Assembly (NCBI GenBank): GCA_049890295.1
Contig: JBMHBP010000010.1
Coordinates: 1-58,532, forward strand
Source of the DNA: GCA-2862585 sp049890295
GTDB lineage: Bacteria > Bacteroidota > Bacteroidia > Flavobacteriales > UBA7312
Direction: 5' to 3'
DNA: 58,532 nt
The translations under genes were made by a program, and so were the position numbers. This document shows, piece after piece, positions 33,771-42,818 of this stretch (position 1 is the stretch's first letter; the number at the start of each line of letters is the position of its first letter). Under the pieces are notes generated by a model. That model searched no databases. It was not told the origin of the DNA and saw nothing but the letters and a program-made list of their open reading frames with translations.

Positions 33771-36356
33771 ATGGCAATAATGAGATTTAAAAATAATAGT
33801 TGTTTTTTACTTCTACTGATGGTTTCATCACTAATTATAAGTGGCTGTAAAACCACCAAAAACACTTTTTTAAACAGAAATTATCATACCACCACAACCC
33901 GATATAACTGGTATTTTAACGCCAGAGAAAACTTCAAAAGTGGCGTCAACAATTTAGAAAATCAATTAAGTGATGACTTTAATCAACGATTAGAAATCTA
34001 CCCTTTGGGCACCGAAAAAGAAGCCCAAAGCATTTTCCCCCAAATGGATAAATCGTTAAAAAAATGTGCTAAAGCAATTAATAAACACTCCATGTTAATT
34101 AAAGGCAGGGAGTACAATAGATGGATTGACGATTGTTATTTGCTAATTGGAAAAGCCTATTTTTATAAACAAGAATATATAAAAGCTGTTGAAGCTTTTC
34201 GACTCGTAAGCCGACAATTTGTTGGAAACACATCGGCCCACGAATCTCAACTATGGTTAATAAACAGCTACATAGCTCTTGGTGATTTGAGCTCCGCAGA
34301 TTTAGTAATTGAAAACGTCTTGATAGACGAAACGTTTCCCGAAGGATTAAGTCAGCAACTTTCTTTAACCCTAGCAAACTACTACCTTAGTAGTGGTGAT
34401 AACGACCTAGCTACCGAAGAGTTGTTGGCCGCTATTTCACTTACAAAAAAGAAAAGAGACAAAGCCCGCTACATGTATATCCTTGCCCAACTATATTCTG
34501 AACAACAAAATTATGTTGAAGCAACTAACTATTTTACAAAAGTAATTCGCACAAGCCCCAATTATGAAATGGTGTTTAACGCCAGAATTAATAGAGCCAG
34601 ATCATTTGACACCTCTTTTGGAAACTCAGACTTAATTGTAGAGGAGTTGCTTAAAATGTTGAAAGACGACAAAAACATTGAATATAGAGATGTAATTTAT
34701 TTTGGACTTGCCGAGCTTAACAACAGAAAGGGTGAAATAAATCAAGCGGTTGACTATTACACCAAATCTGTAGCCACAAGCGTAAAAAATGACGCTCAAA
34801 AATCCCTTTCAAGTGTAATTTTGGCCGACCAGTACTACCAACAGCAAAATTATCGATTAGCACAAGCTTATTATGACACTACAGTGGCCTTCATGAACCC
34901 TAATCATCACAGGTACCCAAACGCTTTAACAAAACAAAAAACCCTAACAGATCTGGTCTTGAACCTCAACATCATTCAAGAGCAAGACAGCCTTCAGCGA
35001 ATAGCGTTGATGCCCGAAAAAGAACGATTTGCTTTCATAGACAAGCTTATAGAAGAGTTTAAACAACAAGAAAGAGAGCAAAGAGAGCAGGAGCTACAAA
35101 GGCGATCAGAAAATAATTTTTTCAATGACCCGCTTAAACAAAACAACCCCTTCAACAGAAACCAAAACACGAGTGGGGTATGGTATTTTGAAAATCCCAA
35201 CACATTAAGCTTTGGTTTTTCTGAGTTCAACAGAAAGTGGGGAAAACGTAAACTTGAAGACAATTGGAGACGGACCAACAAAAAAACGTTAACTGTTGAA
35301 GAAGCATTAGCAGACACGATTAGCGAGGAAGAGTTTGACCCAAAAAGCAGAGACTCTTACATAAATAACCTTCCTTTAACTATTGATGACATCAAAGCGT
35401 CCAACATAATGATAATTGAGGCACATTTTGATGCAGGGGTCATTTACAAAGAACAATTAAGCGATGTAACTCAAGCCATTAAGATGTTTGAACAACTTAA
35501 TGAACGTTTTCCATTTAGTGAAAATAGAGCAATGGTGCTCTATTTCCTAAATCGATTACACGATGAGAGAGGCAACCTTGATTTTGCTAATGATTACAAA
35601 GAAAAACTAATCGTAGAATTTCCCAATAGTGATTACGCTAAACTAATACAAGACCCTAACTATGCAAACGATCTTTCGAAAGCGGGTCAAAAATTGGAAG
35701 ACACTTATAAAGTAGCTTTTAGCCTATATTCAAATTCAAAATTTAGCGAGTGCATAGCGTTATGTAAAAACACAAATAAAACCAATCCCAACAACCCGCT
35801 ATTTCCAAACTTTGAGTTTTTACAAACAATGGCTGGTGCTTATAACAAAGACAAAAACGCATACACGCAAAGCTTAGAAAAAATTATTGAAAAACACCCT
35901 AAACATGCCGTTGCAGAATCTGCTAAACTAATAATAACCCAACTTTCAGCTTCTGAACAAACCACAACACAAGCCTCAACAGCTGGCGACTCTCAATATA
36001 TTCTTAAGGATAACGTAGCACATTATTTTATTTTACTCTTTCAAGATTTCGACTTAGAAGTAAGTCTTGCCAAGTCAACCTTATCAGATTATCACTCCGA
36101 GTATTACCGACTGGCCAATTTAAACATCAGTAGTTTATTGTTTTCAGACCACACTCACCTAATAACCGTAAGAGAGTTTAACAACAAAGTAAAAGCCATG
36201 GAATACTATAACGCTTTTCAAGATGGTGATGTAAGGGGTGTGTTTGGCAATAATTACCAAGCGTTTGTCATTGCGGGGCCCAACTTCTCACCTTTTTATA
36301 AAAACAAAGACATCAACGGTTACACCAAAATGTTTCAAAAAAATTATCTTCAGTAA
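33771..36356 (+). CDS. porW: T9SS periplasmic lipoprotein PorW/SprE (TPR protein)
   Basis: An 861-residue lipoprotein (lipobox LIISGC, Cys about residue 25; the in-frame ATG at 33780 is an alternative start). The start of the mature part, KTTKNTFLNRNYHTTTTRYN, is diagnostic of PorW/SprE, followed by TPR-like helical repeats (about 120-370 and 560-720). A Glu/Arg/Gln-rich coiled segment lies near 400-440. SprE is needed for gliding and type IX secretion in Flavobacterium. The T9SS cargo in this window (lysyl oxidase, propeller protein) would depend on it. Bactofilin and ATP synthase genes follow, a conserved order. Confidence 0.85.
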   Translation: MAIMRFKNNSCFLLLLMVSSLIISGCKTTKNTFLNRNYHTTTTRYNWYFNARENFKSGVNNLENQLSDDFNQRLEIYPLGTEKEAQSIFPQMDKSLKKCAKAINKHSMLIKGREYNRWIDDCYLLIGKAYFYKQEYIKAVEAFRLVSRQFVGNTSAHESQLWLINSYIALGDLSSADLVIENVLIDETFPEGLSQQLSLTLANYYLSSGDNDLATEELLAAISLTKKKRDKARYMYILAQLYSEQQNYVEATNYFTKVIRTSPNYEMVFNARINRARSFDTSFGNSDLIVEELLKMLKDDKNIEYRDVIYFGLAELNNRKGEINQAVDYYTKSVATSVKNDAQKSLSSVILADQYYQQQNYRLAQAYYDTTVAFMNPNHHRYPNALTKQKTLTDLVLNLNIIQEQDSLQRIALMPEKERFAFIDKLIEEFKQQEREQREQELQRRSENNFFNDPLKQNNPFNRNQNTSGVWYFENPNTLSFGFSEFNRKWGKRKLEDNWRRTNKKTLTVEEALADTISEEEFDPKSRDSYINNLPLTIDDIKASNIMIIEAHFDAGVIYKEQLSDVTQAIKMFEQLNERFPFSENRAMVLYFLNRLHDERGNLDFANDYKEKLIVEFPNSDYAKLIQDPNYANDLSKAGQKLEDTYKVAFSLYSNSKFSECIALCKNTNKTNPNNPLFPNFEFLQTMAGAYNKDKNAYTQSLEKIIEKHPKHAVAESAKLIITQLSASEQTTTQASTAGDSQYILKDNVAHYFILLFQDFDLEVSLAKSTLSDYHSEYYRLANLNISSLLFSDHTHLITVREFNNKVKAMEYYNAFQDGDVRGVFGNNYQAFVIAGPNFSPFYKNKDINGYTKMFQKNYLQ

Positions 36357-36401
36357 AAACGATAGTTTTTATATATTTGTTTAATAAACTTTGTAAACAA
36401 A

Positions 36402-36821
36402 ATGTTTTCTAATAATAATAAATATAAAGCTATGGCAAAGCCAGAACACACGGGAGTAGTAAATTTAATTGGGGTAGGAACAACAATTGACGGTGAAGTC
36501 ACTTCGTCAGGCGATATCCGAGTAGATGGCACTTTATCAGGTTCAATTAACACCAAAGGAAAGGTGGTAATTGGCTCAACTGGTATGGTAGAAGGAAATG
36601 TAACCGCTTCTAACGCTGATATTTCTGGAGAGCTCAAGGGAGCTATATCCGTAGCTGAGTTGTTATCCTTAAAATCCACTGCCAAACTAGACGGCGACAT
36701 TATTACAAATAAATTAGCAATAGAGCCTGGGGCTACTTTTACAGGCTCATGCAGTATGGGGGCTGTAATTAAAGACATTTCACATGCTGGAAAACAAGAA
36801 AAGCAAGAAAAAACAGCCTAA
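36402..36821 (+). CDS. Bactofilin (polymer-forming cytoskeletal protein)
   Basis: A 139-residue protein consisting mainly of a right-handed beta-helix. Repeats include GTTIDGEVTSSGDIRVDGTL, SGSINTKGKVVIGSTGMVEG and KLDGDIITNKLAIEPGATF. Bactofilins polymerise without nucleotides and position envelope enzymes. It lies between porW and atpZ; the 38-base overlap with atpZ shows tight packing. An in-frame ATG after 10 codons (MAKPEHTG) is an alternative start. Confidence 0.9.
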   Translation: MFSNNNKYKAMAKPEHTGVVNLIGVGTTIDGEVTSSGDIRVDGTLSGSINTKGKVVIGSTGMVEGNVTASNADISGELKGAISVAELLSLKSTAKLDGDIITNKLAIEPGATFTGSCSMGAVIKDISHAGKQEKQEKTA

Positions 36822-37017
36822 CCGTTTTTTAGCCCTCACTATGATTGCTTCACAAATGGGGGTTACCATATTCTTGGGTTCTTATTTGGGTAAGCACCTC
36901 GATCAAAGACTGCAAAACCCTAAGCCTTGGTTTACTATTTCGTTTAGCTTACTAGCGCTTATAATTTCTATGTATGCTGTTTTAAAACAATTGAAAAAAT
37001 TAAACGATGACAACTAA
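36784..37017 (+). CDS. AtpZ/AtpI family protein
   Basis: A 77-residue protein with a basic N-terminus and two membrane helices (about 17-35 and 47-66). The motif GSYLGKHLDQRLQNPKPWFT is typical of AtpZ/AtpI, small proteins encoded next to ATP synthase genes and implicated in c-ring assembly or magnesium supply. It overlaps bactofilin by 38 bases and the DUF6168 gene by 11. Confidence 0.85.
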   Translation: MLENKKSKKKQPNRFLALTMIASQMGVTIFLGSYLGKHLDQRLQNPKPWFTISFSLLALIISMYAVLKQLKKLNDDN

Positions 37018-37396
37018 TCGTTTTGTGTTTTCTTTTAGTCTTAAACTGTTTCTAGTTCTACTATTTGTCGGCTTGACCCATTTTTTAATCTTTAAGTTAA
37101 ACCATATTTCTATAACCCCTCAGTTATGGGTTTTGAGTTATCTTATAAACTTTATTTTAGCGTTTTTTGCAATATGGTTAATTTGCCGATTTAGCATATC
37201 TCACACCTCTATACTAGGTTATATTTTCCTGATTACCAGTTTAATTAAACTGTTGAGCTTCCCCCTTTTTGTTCAACCAGTACTTTACCTACATTGTCCC
37301 AACAAAACACACGCTTTTTTTCTTTTTTTCATTCCTTATTTAACCGCATTATCTGTAGAAGTTTGGTTGTTAATAAAACAATTAAACAACCTTTAA
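37007..37396 (+). CDS. DUF6168 family membrane protein
   Basis: A 129-residue integral membrane protein with four predicted helices (about 10-28, 42-60, 70-88, 100-122). It matches the DUF6168 proteins found immediately upstream of atpB in Flavobacteriales and occupies the place of the classical AtpI protein. No function is proven. It overlaps atpZ by 11 bases. Between it and atpB is a promoter-like element, so atpB may have its own transcript. Confidence 0.7.
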   Translation: MTTNRFVFSFSLKLFLVLLFVGLTHFLIFKLNHISITPQLWVLSYLINFILAFFAIWLICRFSISHTSILGYIFLITSLIKLLSFPLFVQPVLYLHCPNKTHAFFLFFIPYLTALSVEVWLLIKQLNNL

Positions 37397-37470
37397 AACC
37401 AACCCTTTTAAGATGTTAAAAAAACATTAAAATAATTACACATTTTATTTTAAGAATTAACTTTAATATT

Positions 37471-37478
37471 TAGTTTTG
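37471..37478 (+). promoter_or_regulatory. Putative -7 element of the atpBEFHAG operon
   Basis: TAGTTTTG is a perfect TAnnTTTG match 35 bases before the atpB ATG, in a 117-bp gap after the DUF6168 gene. It would start the ATP synthase transcript independently of atpZ. Confidence 0.5.
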
Positions 37479-37513
37479 CAGCAAACTCTTTAACAGTAGT
37501 TGTTTTCGAACAA

Positions 37514-38653
37514 ATGAGAAGAAAATTTAGTTTATTAGCCTTATTTTTTACATTTACTTTTGCGAGTTTAACATTTGCAAAATCAGATGATAAGTCCCAA
37601 AAAGACTCTCCTGAAGACGTAAAAAGCTTTATCCAACACCACTTAAAAGACGCCCATTATTTCGAATTGTTTCATGGGGCTAAAATGCCGCTTCCCATCA
37701 TTGTGTGGGATAACGGCCTAAAGGTTTTCTCATCCTCCGACCTTAAAAAAGTCAAGGTTAAAGAAATATTGAGTGCCGACTCAACAATTACATTTGAAAA
37801 GTTAACCACAAACGACACCGTTGCTAAAGATCAACAGGATTATTTGTACGAAGCCCAGAACGCTAACTACTCACTATTTCACGGTAAAATTTTAGCTGCC
37901 AAACACACAGATCTTCAATTAAAACTAAACGCAGAGGGTAAAAAGAAACTCATTAGTCATTCGGCACTTTTAGATTTTTCTATCACAAAGACTGTTTTAA
38001 TGACAATCATTATCAGTGTTTTATTGTTTTTCGTTTTTACCAACTTGTCAAAATCATACCGAAAGGGACCTATCCCGACCGGCTTTGGTAGAATTTTAGA
38101 ACCACTAGTGTTGTTCATTAGAGACGATATTGCTATTCCTAACATTGGAGAAAAGCATTACAAAAGATACATGAGTTATTTGCTAACCGTGTTCTTTTTT
38201 ATTTGGCTTGTCAACCTTGCCGGAATGACACCTTTAGGAATAAATATTACCGGTAATATAGCCATAACTCTATCGTTGGCTTTAATTACATATTTCATAA
38301 CACAATTTACAGCCAATAAAAATTATTGGGGACACATCTTCTGGATGCCAGGCGTACCTGTACCCATGAAGTTTGTATTGATGCCAATAGAATTATTAGG
38401 GACTATAATCAAACCATTTTCATTAATGATTCGTTTGTACGCCAACATTACAGCAGGTCATGTGGTGTTAATGTCGCTGATTGGCTTGGTGTTTTTTGCA
38501 GCTAACTTTTTTGCTTTTGGTGCATTCTTTGGTTTAACATTATTTTTAGGGGTAATAGAATTACTTGTAGCATTTCTACAAGCGTATATATTTACAATGC
38601 TGACAGCTTTATATTTTGGAGCAGCAGTAGAGGAACATCACGATGAACATTAA
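37514..38653 (+). CDS. atpB: ATP synthase F0 subunit a
   Basis: A 379-residue subunit forming the proton channel beside the c-ring. It is longer than the E. coli protein because of a Bacteroidota-type N-terminal extension with a signal peptide (ending LTFAKS) and about 130 soluble residues. The core starts near residue 155. The essential Arg lies in FSLMIRLYANITAGH, and the C-terminal helices contain FLQAYIFTMLTALYFG. The tail is His-rich (EEHHDEH). It is the first gene of the cluster. Confidence 0.95.
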   Translation: MRRKFSLLALFFTFTFASLTFAKSDDKSQKDSPEDVKSFIQHHLKDAHYFELFHGAKMPLPIIVWDNGLKVFSSSDLKKVKVKEILSADSTITFEKLTTNDTVAKDQQDYLYEAQNANYSLFHGKILAAKHTDLQLKLNAEGKKKLISHSALLDFSITKTVLMTIIISVLLFFVFTNLSKSYRKGPIPTGFGRILEPLVLFIRDDIAIPNIGEKHYKRYMSYLLTVFFFIWLVNLAGMTPLGINITGNIAITLSLALITYFITQFTANKNYWGHIFWMPGVPVPMKFVLMPIELLGTIIKPFSLMIRLYANITAGHVVLMSLIGLVFFAANFFAFGAFFGLTLFLGVIELLVAFLQAYIFTMLTALYFGAAVEEHHDEH

Positions 38654-38689
38654 CATATTTAACTGAGTATTAACTTTAAATTTTTTATT

Positions 38690-38881
38690 ATGACTATTCC
38701 AAATATCGTAGGAGCAGGACTAATTGTAATCGGTGCAGGTTTAGGTATTGGTAAAATCGGTGGCTCTGCCATGGATGCAATTGCTAGACAACCTGAAGCG
38801 ACTTCAAAAATCCAAACAGCAATGATTATTGCTGCCGCACTTATTGAAGGGATTGGATTTGCTGCACTATTTGCTGCATAA
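38690..38881 (+). CDS. atpE: ATP synthase F0 subunit c
   Basis: A 63-residue proteolipid with two membrane helices joined by the polar loop ARQPEATSK, which contacts subunits gamma and epsilon. The ion-carrying Glu lies in ALIEGIGFAALF. The Glu is not followed by Ser/Thr, and there is no Gln in helix 1, so proton rather than sodium coupling is likely. It lies 36 bases after atpB and is followed by a long perfect hairpin before atpF. Confidence 0.96.
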   Translation: MTIPNIVGAGLIVIGAGLGIGKIGGSAMDAIARQPEATSKIQTAMIIAAALIEGIGFAALFAA

Positions 38882-38893
38882 TTCACAATAATT

Positions 38894-38930
38894 AAATCAA
38901 AACTGTAAGGGTTGCTTACAGTTTTGATTT
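38894..38930 (+). promoter_or_regulatory. Perfect 16-bp hairpin between atpE and atpF
   Basis: AAATCAAAACTGTAAG (38894-38909), loop GGTTG, then CTTACAGTTTTGATTT (38915-38930), a perfect stem. It starts 13 bases after the atpE stop and ends 29 bases before atpF. It is followed only by TAGCATTTTA, not a long T-run. It looks like a partial terminator or an mRNA-stabilising processing structure that raises atpE output relative to the later genes. Confidence 0.8.
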
Positions 38931-38959
38931 TAGCATTTTAAAAAAAATAAAAATACAAT

Positions 38960-39457
38960 ATGGATTTATTTAACGATTTTTCAATAGGCCTTTTTGTTTG
39001 GCAAAGTGTATTGTTTTTAGCATTATTATTCTTATTAAGAAAATATGCTTGGAAACCAATTCTTAGTGCTGTTGAGGAAAGAGAAGAAGGCATTAAAGGG
39101 GCTCTAGAAGCGGCAGAAAAAGCAAAAGCAGAAATGCAAGCCTTAAACGCTGATAATGAGCGTGTTCTACAAGAAGCTAAAGCAGAAAGAGATACCATTC
39201 TAAAAGAAGCAAGAGAATTAAAAGACAGCATTATAGCAGAAGCAAAAGAAAAAGCAACCATAGAGGCTGATAAAGTTCTTGCTTCAGCTAAAGAACAAAT
39301 CAATAACGAAAAAATGGCAGCCATAACAGAGTTAAAAAATAATGTGGCCACCCTATCCATTGACATCGCTGAAAAAATATTAAAATCAGAATTAACTGAC
39401 GATAACAAACAAAAAGAGTTCGTCAATACCGCTATAGAAGAGGCAAGTATTCAATAG
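38960..39457 (+). CDS. atpF: ATP synthase F0 subunit b
   Basis: A 165-residue peripheral-stalk subunit. One N-terminal membrane helix (about 8-27, followed by RKYAWKPILSAVEERE) leads into a long Ala/Glu/Lys-rich helix forming the coiled-coil stator. The length is typical. The gene follows the hairpin after atpE and ends at the base before atpH begins, so the stop and start codons are adjacent. Confidence 0.95.
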   Translation: MDLFNDFSIGLFVWQSVLFLALLFLLRKYAWKPILSAVEEREEGIKGALEAAEKAKAEMQALNADNERVLQEAKAERDTILKEARELKDSIIAEAKEKATIEADKVLASAKEQINNEKMAAITELKNNVATLSIDIAEKILKSELTDDNKQKEFVNTAIEEASIQ

Positions 39458-40012
39458 ATGAAAAATACTAGAGCAACATATAGATACGCTAAATCATTGC
39501 TGGAATTAGCCAAAGAGCAAGGCGCGCTTGAAGATTGTAAATCAGATATGCAACACATTGTTGACACTTGCCTATCCTCTAAAGAACTTGTTTTATTACT
39601 CAAAAGTCCAGTAGTAAAAACAGATAAAAAACAAACCATATTAGCTAATATTTTTTCTAATTGCTCAAAACTAACAATGCAATTCATTCAACTAATAACG
39701 GCTAAAAAAAGAGAGTTATTATTGTTAGATATAGCCCAGCGGTTTTTATTGGCATATAAGCAAGATAAAGGCATAGAAACAGCCACCTTAACCACCGCTA
39801 AATCTATAGATGAAGATACAAGAAATAAAATTTTAGGATTTATTAAGTCGCAAGGCATTAAGCAGGTTGACTTATCAGAAAAAGTGGACCCTTCAATTAT
39901 TGGTGGTGCTATCCTAAGGGTTGGTGACAAACAGTTAGATGTTAGTGTTACCAAGCAGATAAATGATTTAAAACAAACGTTTAATAAAAACCTTTATTTA
40001 AAGGACTTTTAA
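39458..40012 (+). CDS. atpH: ATP synthase F1 subunit delta
   Basis: A 184-residue subunit linking the stator to the alpha3beta3 head. The N-terminal ATYRYAKSLLELAKEQG and the C-terminal VDPSIIGGAILRVGDKQLDVSV are characteristic of OSCP/delta. It begins immediately after the atpF stop codon and is followed by atpA 10 bases later. Confidence 0.95.
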   Translation: MKNTRATYRYAKSLLELAKEQGALEDCKSDMQHIVDTCLSSKELVLLLKSPVVKTDKKQTILANIFSNCSKLTMQFIQLITAKKRELLLLDIAQRFLLAYKQDKGIETATLTTAKSIDEDTRNKILGFIKSQGIKQVDLSEKVDPSIIGGAILRVGDKQLDVSVTKQINDLKQTFNKNLYLKDF

Positions 40013-40022
40013 AAAAACAATT

Positions 40023-41603
40023 ATGGCAGAAGTAAAACCCGCTGAAGTAACAGCAATTTTAAGAGAACAACTATCAGGATTCAAGTCAGAAGCCGATTTA
40101 CAAGAAGTCGGTACTGTACTGCAGGTTGGTGATGGTATTGCTCGTATATATGGATTAACCAATGTACAATCCGGTGAGCTTATAGAGTTTGAAAGCGGTT
40201 TGCAAGGAATCGTATTAAACCTTGAGGAAGATAATATCGGTGCCGTGCTTTTGGGCCCCTCTAAAGGAATCAAAGAAGGGGATGTTGTCAAGAGAACAAA
40301 CCGAATCGCCTCTATCAACGTTGGTGAAGGCATGTTGGGCCGTGTTGTTGACACCCTTGGGAACCCTATCGACGGTAAAGGCCCAATTGAAGGCGATACT
40401 TTTGAAATGCCAATTGAAAGAAAAGCTCCAGGTGTAATTTATCGACAGCCAGTAAACGAACCTTTACAAACCGGAATTAAGGCTATTGACGCCATGATTC
40501 CTGTTGGAAGAGGACAGCGAGAATTAATCATTGGTGACCGTCAGACTGGTAAAACAGCTGTTGCTATTGACACCATCATAAACCAGAAAGAGTTTTATGA
40601 CAAAGGGGAACCGGTATTTTGTATTTATGTGGCCGTAGGTCAAAAGGGATCTACAGTAGCTTCAATTGCTAAAACACTAGATGAAGCAGGAGCTTTAGCC
40701 TATACAGTTATTGTTGCCTCAAACGCTTCTGACCCAGCACCTATGCAGTTTTACGCTCCGCTAGCAGGAGCCGCCATCGGTGAGTATTTCAGAGATACAG
40801 GCCGACCAGCACTGATTGTATTTGATGATTTATCAAAACAAGCGGTAGCTTATCGTGAGGTATCGCTATTATTAAGAAGACCACCGGGCCGTGAAGCTTA
40901 TCCTGGTGATGTTTTTTATTTACACTCAAGATTACTCGAAAGAGCAGCAAAAGTGATAAACGACGATGGTATTGCTGCCCAAATGAATGACCTACCAGAG
41001 TCTTTAAAAGGAAAAGTAAAAGGGGGTGGTTCATTAACCGCCCTACCAATCATTGAAACCCAAGCGGGTGACGTATCGGCCTATATTCCAACCAACGTAA
41101 TATCTATTACAGACGGACAGATTTTCCTAGATGGTGATTTATTTAACTCTGGTGTTAGACCAGCCATCAACGTTGGTATTTCGGTATCCCGTGTAGGAGG
41201 TTCAGCACAGATTAAGTCCATGAAGAAAATTTCTGGTACACTGAAGCTTGACCAAGCACAATACCGAGAATTAGAAGCCTTTGCTAAGTTTGGTTCTGAC
41301 CTCGACGCTGCCACAACCGCTGTTATTGAAAAAGGAAAGCGTAATGTGGAAATTCTAAAACAAGGTCAGTACTCTCCATTAAGAGTAGAGGAACAAGCCG
41401 CTATTATTTTCTGTGGTACCAACGGACTATTAATGGATGTGCCTACTAATAAAGTTAAAGAGTTTGAAACAGAGTTTATTGCCTTTTTACACAATAAACA
41501 TCAGGATGTTTTAGACGCTTTAGCAGCAGGAAAACTAACTGATGAGATTACAAACACTTTACGTTCAGTTTGTGCTGACTTATCAAAAAAATATGCAGCA
41601 TAA
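40023..41603 (+). CDS. atpA: ATP synthase F1 subunit alpha
   Basis: A 526-residue regulatory subunit of the F1 head. It contains the P-loop GDRQTGKTA, the IVFDDLSKQAVAYR Walker B region, and the alpha signature PAINVGISVSRVGGSAQ. The N-terminal beta-barrel region (VGTVLQVGDGIARIYGL) is intact. It follows atpH by 10 bases and precedes atpG by 3. Confidence 0.98.
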   Translation: MAEVKPAEVTAILREQLSGFKSEADLQEVGTVLQVGDGIARIYGLTNVQSGELIEFESGLQGIVLNLEEDNIGAVLLGPSKGIKEGDVVKRTNRIASINVGEGMLGRVVDTLGNPIDGKGPIEGDTFEMPIERKAPGVIYRQPVNEPLQTGIKAIDAMIPVGRGQRELIIGDRQTGKTAVAIDTIINQKEFYDKGEPVFCIYVAVGQKGSTVASIAKTLDEAGALAYTVIVASNASDPAPMQFYAPLAGAAIGEYFRDTGRPALIVFDDLSKQAVAYREVSLLLRRPPGREAYPGDVFYLHSRLLERAAKVINDDGIAAQMNDLPESLKGKVKGGGSLTALPIIETQAGDVSAYIPTNVISITDGQIFLDGDLFNSGVRPAINVGISVSRVGGSAQIKSMKKISGTLKLDQAQYRELEAFAKFGSDLDAATTAVIEKGKRNVEILKQGQYSPLRVEEQAAIIFCGTNGLLMDVPTNKVKEFETEFIAFLHNKHQDVLDALAAGKLTDEITNTLRSVCADLSKKYAA

Positions 41604-41606
41604 GTT

Positions 41607-42461
41607 ATGGCTAACTTAAAAGAAATACGGGCAAGAATAACCTCTGTAGGTTCAACCATGCAAATAACCAGCGCCATGAAAATGGTGTCTGCAGCAAAGT
41701 TGAAAAGAGCCCAAGATGCTATTACACAGATGCGTCCGTATGCCAATAAGTTAAGAGAGTTACTAGTAAACCTTAGCTCTACATTAGAATCAACCGAAGG
41801 CGGCGTTTATTCAGAAAACCGCACACTTAACAAGCAGTTGGTGGTGGTGATAACGTCAAACAGAGGGCTTTGTGGTGCTTTCAACAACAACGTCATTAAA
41901 CAAGCCAAAACCTTGTCTAAAACCGTAGAAAACACCGCTTATATCACTATCGGTAAAAAAGCTAGTGAGCATTTTAGAAAAAATGGTTTTGATGTTGTTT
42001 CTTCTCATGATGAATTATATAATGATTTATCTTTTGCTAATACTTCTGTTATTGCACAAGCTTTAATGGATCATTTTACATCTAGCACTTATGATAAAGT
42101 AATATTGGTATATAATCAATTTAAAAACGCAGCATCTCAAAACCTTATGTCCGAACCCTTTTTACCGGTAGAGACTCCACAAGATGATTCTGCCACTATT
42201 GGGGATTATATCTTTGAGCCAGAAAAAGAAGAAATTGTAGCTGACCTTATTCCCAAGTCTTTGAAGATTCAGTTGTTCAAAGCAGTTCTAGACTCTCATG
42301 CTGCTGAGCACGGGGCTCGAATGACCGCCATGCACAAAGCAACCGACAATGCTGGTGAGTTAAAAAGAGAATTGACCCTTACTTACAACAAAGCCCGTCA
42401 GGCTGCTATTACAGGTGAAATTTTAGAAATTGTAGGTGGTGCAGAGGCCTTAAATGGCTAA
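41607..42461 (+). CDS. atpG: ATP synthase F1 subunit gamma
   Basis: A 284-residue central-stalk subunit. The N-terminal helix (LKEIRARITSVGSTMQITSAM) and the C-terminal helix (ELTLTYNKARQAAITGEILEI) form the coiled-coil rotor shaft, with the Rossmann-like domain between containing ITSNRGLCGAFNN. It ends the cluster. The beta and epsilon subunits (atpD, atpC) are not here, the usual split arrangement in Bacteroidota. Confidence 0.96.
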   Translation: MANLKEIRARITSVGSTMQITSAMKMVSAAKLKRAQDAITQMRPYANKLRELLVNLSSTLESTEGGVYSENRTLNKQLVVVITSNRGLCGAFNNNVIKQAKTLSKTVENTAYITIGKKASEHFRKNGFDVVSSHDELYNDLSFANTSVIAQALMDHFTSSTYDKVILVYNQFKNAASQNLMSEPFLPVETPQDDSATIGDYIFEPEKEEIVADLIPKSLKIQLFKAVLDSHAAEHGARMTAMHKATDNAGELKRELTLTYNKARQAAITGEILEIVGGAEALNG

Positions 42462-42792
42462 AACCTATACCTTTCCTTCCTCCGGTTTTTCTAAAACCCC
42501 ATTTCATTGCCAAAGTCGCGCTAAGTCTAATGTTTTGTAGTTTACAATTTTTTGCTTTAACAGTTGTGACATATTTAGTTACCAAACATCACCTTTTGCA
42601 ATTAACCCACTCTCAAAGCCATATAGTAACAACATGAAAACTACTCTGCTTACACGTACACTACTGATCAATTTTTTACCCCCCAATCAATAAAATAGGT
42701 CGGTATAATGTATTAAAAACACCTTTCTGATTAACCCCTGTTTATAGGTTAAGGATGGTGGGTGAGAAAAAGAACCGTCTAATAGAAAAAAC
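42462..42792. other. Intergenic region between atpG and the enoyl-CoA hydratase gene
   Basis: I see no convincing gene, RNA or strong terminator. A 19-codon ORF at 42634-42693 has no supporting features. A promoter-like -7 element lies at its right-hand edge. Confidence 0.4.
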
Positions 42793-42800
42793 TATCTTTG
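42793..42800 (+). promoter_or_regulatory. Putative -7 element of the enoyl-CoA hydratase gene
   Basis: TATCTTTG is a perfect TAnnTTTG match 18 bases before the ATG at 42819. It overlaps the longer in-frame start at 42798, arguing against that start. Confidence 0.5.
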
Positions 42801-42818
42801 TGGCTTAAGTATAGAATC

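Noticed and set aside
42634..42693. 19-codon ORF in the atpG-hydratase gap.
   Set aside because: It is too short, has no promoter or partner, and encodes no recognisable peptide.
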